Assembly: GCF_003054445.1 (NCBI RefSeq)
Contig: NC_042506.1
Coordinates: forward strand, 1,309,501-1,373,500
Direction: 5' to 3'
Length of the DNA: 64,000 bases
Origin: Pichia kudriavzevii
Lineage: Eukaryota; Ascomycota; Pichiomycetes; Pichiales; Pichiaceae
The notes under the pieces: generated by a model
Database searches by the model: none
Told to the model about the DNA's origin: nothing
What the model saw: the letters and a program-made list of their open reading frames with translations, nothing else
Position numbers and translations under genes: made by a program
Part shown: positions 62,134 through 64,000 of the stretch, in pieces
Numbering within the stretch: the stretch's first letter is position 1
Layout of the letters: every line of letters begins with the position of its first letter

Positions 62134-63801
62134 TGTACAGTATGTAAATTATATTTTATAAGACGTTATCCAGTAAGGAGTAATTATATTGTATTGTATT
62201 TAAACTAAATTGGCATTTGATCACACCATGGGGAGGAATACAATGGTCAAAGTATGGCACTACACTTGTTTATGGTAGAAGGATGCCGATATAAGAGATT
62301 TGTTTCAACAGCGTTTCATTTTGGGGAGACCGGTATTATTTACACAGAAGAGATGGTGGATTTTTTCTCAAAAGAAGATGTCACTTTTGATTCCCTTTTT
62401 AACTTCCAAAGTCCTCAACCCTGACGGCTGAACATTAAGTGTGTCATACTTCTTAATTATAACAAAAACTCTTTCAATGTGTATTATCAGAGTGTAGTAC
62501 TCAGCCCTGTAGACGACAGGTCCGAATATAAGAATCATCAACGGTGTTTCAAGGATGCTCTCAAAACGTTGCAGTAGCTAATAGCCTATACTCAAAGGGA
62601 CAAAGATAAGTAGGTTTTGGCCTGGAAAGGTGTACCTTTAAATCATTCACCCCAGAGAACAAAAAAAAGTTGCATGTTATTGAGTCATTGGTTTGCAAAG
62701 TTTCCAATATCCGTTGCAACCAAGTGTAAAATGTAAACCAACAGTAGCTCACCGAGTACAGTTTTGCCAGACAGTAGATTGAATTTGCAGATACTCTTTT
62801 AAAAGGTCGGTTAAATGCAGAGGGTCAGTTCAAAGTTTGAGCTGACCATATTAGCACTAGCACAAAGTTAATTTTCAAATAGGTGCCTAGTTGGTTCAAC
62901 TTTACACTCGTATAGCAAGAGTAGTACATAATTAAACACATTTCCTGCAAGGGTAAAGTACGGTTCTTCAAAACTACAGCCCAACTATCACCTAAAGACT
63001 GAAAATATCAAAAGCAGGCTTAACATGGGCTTTTTACTGTGCCTAATCTGCGTCTTCCTTAAGTTGTTCATATTCCAATTCAAGCCGTTTACTTTACTCA
63101 AGCTCTCCTGCCTTTGTGGAAACTTGTTCAACAGTGCTTGCAGCTTCCAGCGAAGCAGGACATCGGACTTACAAATGGTATGTAAACCCTATACCGATCA
63201 GCTGCAAAAGATACAGTACAGCTGCAATACTGCAACAAATTTGTAATTGACATTCTTGTGCTACATGTTTGTCTAGAAAGATTGAATAAAATCAAACTGT
63301 ACAAATTGTTGGAAAACACGTAGAATAAGCAAGCAAAGATTCCGCTGGGTGAATAGGCGGTTTATGTGCATTCCTCCTATTCAACGCCAATGCTTTGGAA
63401 TTGGAAGATATTTTTGTTTTCAGGATACCCAATGGACCAACATAATAGTGCTTGGCCCGATTGATATTCTAAATTGCTTCTCCGAGTGCTATGCAAGGTT
63501 TATGATTTTCCAGAGGTGGGTTATCTATTTTTGGGAATATGAGTTTGCTGTGTCTCTTTGTATTCCCCAAATTCTGTCAAAGGAAGCAGATCTCCCGCCC
63601 AGTGGGAATTCCAAGAGGTAGAAGAACGAAGAAGCAACGTTCGATTAACGTCTCATGGGTTGAAAGGAAGCATGAAGAGAGAGAAAGTATTCCACCCTCT
63701 TGTTCTTTTCTGTCTATTTTCGTTTCTTTACTTTATTTTTGAGCATGGTATATAGATATACAACGTGATGAACTGTATAAAAAGGCGCCAGCGTGCATGA
63801 A
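62134..63801. other. Gene-poor region between RSC1 and GH17 gene
   Basis: About 1.67 kb with only short frames (the longest about 90 codons, 63349-63621, without a recognised product). I saw no tRNA box pair and no clear repeat. It includes 3' flanks of two converging genes. It could hold a non-coding RNA, but nothing in the sequence demands it. Confidence 0.45.
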
Positions 63802-64000
63802 TTAATAGATACCCCAGTACGGTTCAACGCCGTTCTGGCCAGGCTGTTTCCACAAGTCATTGAAAGCGGTAAAGAAGATCACCTTATCTGCACACGCATC
63901 TCTTATGGACTGTATAGCGGTTTCCTGTTCTGACTTGCCCGGTTGGCAGGTACCGTATGCTGTTCCCTGTGTCGGCCAGCCGCTCTCTGTGATCAAAACG
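63802..64000 (-). CDS. GH17 cell-wall glucanase-like protein, 5' partial
   Basis: C-terminal 65 residues of a glycoside hydrolase family 17 protein (Scw4/Scw10/Bgl2 group), secreted enzymes acting on cell-wall beta-1,3-glucan. The frame is open to the right window edge; the visible part begins VLITESGWPTQG, where Glu is the family's catalytic nucleophile, and ends VIFFTAFNDLWKQPG then VEPYWGIY and a stop. The stop right after the (beta/alpha)8 barrel end is normal for this group. The start, signal peptide and any Ser/Thr-rich linker lie outside the window. Confidence 0.9.
   Translation of the reverse strand, partial: VLITESGWPTQGTAYGTCQPGKSEQETAIQSIRDACADKVIFFTAFNDLWKQPGQNGVEPYWGIY

Noticed and set aside
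62880-62912. GGTTCAACTTT near a TAGTTGG word as a possible tRNA
   Set aside because: No paired acceptor stem or A-box at the right distance could be formed.

Overview
This window is nuclear DNA of a budding yeast (Saccharomycotina). It is AT-rich and gene-dense. Almost every gene lacks introns, and the one clear intron has the yeast GTATGT and TACTAAC signals. CTG codons sit at conserved leucine positions (EMG1 near 25201; the first GIT1-like gene near 41599, where its neighbour uses TTG), so CUG is read as leucine and the CUG-Ser clade is excluded. A Dpm1 without a membrane tail, a SIRT5-type sirtuin and single copies of genes that are duplicated in S. cerevisiae suggest a lineage outside Saccharomycetaceae. 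Pichiaceae is my best inference, not a proof.

Layout. 1-9.5 kb: 5'-truncated RhoGAP (Sac7/Bag7 type), UBA2, DPM1, a VPS71/SWC6-like HIT finger protein, MED14/RGR1. 9.9-16.4 kb: PRR1-type kinase, PSP1-like protein, an OB-fold-like candidate telomere protein. 16.9-25.6 kb: S-adenosylmethionine synthetase, TOS4/PLM2, spliced RPL37, LCD1/DDC2, EMG1/NEP1. 25.6-28.5 kb: a repeat-rich stretch with a decayed LURP-one-like gene. 28.5-40.1 kb: LigB/DODA-type dioxygenase, PRM1, KRR1, a small basic protein, VAC17-like adaptor, MRC1. 40.7-47.2 kb: two tandem GIT1-type permeases around a 3.2 kb intergenic region rich in regulatory motifs. 47.4-62.1 kb: AKL1-type kinase, ATP14, GSP1 (Ran), YHC1 (U1-C), SEC72, ULS1, BOS1, SIRT5-like sirtuin, RSC1/RSC2. 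62.1-63.8 kb holds no recognised gene. The right edge cuts a GH17 wall glucanase.

Themes. LCD1, MRC1 and TOS4, all tied to the DNA replication checkpoint or G1/S, have MCB elements (ACGCGT) upstream. The GIT1-type pair has CACGTG/CACGTT motifs upstream, including five CACGTT copies at an exact 11-bp period; this fits Pho4 control. The permeases share a 65-nt identical tract that suggests gene conversion. UBA2 and ULS1 both serve the SUMO pathway, and PRR1 and PRM1 both relate to mating. No CRISPR, prokaryotic operon, tRNA, rRNA, transposon or provirus was seen.
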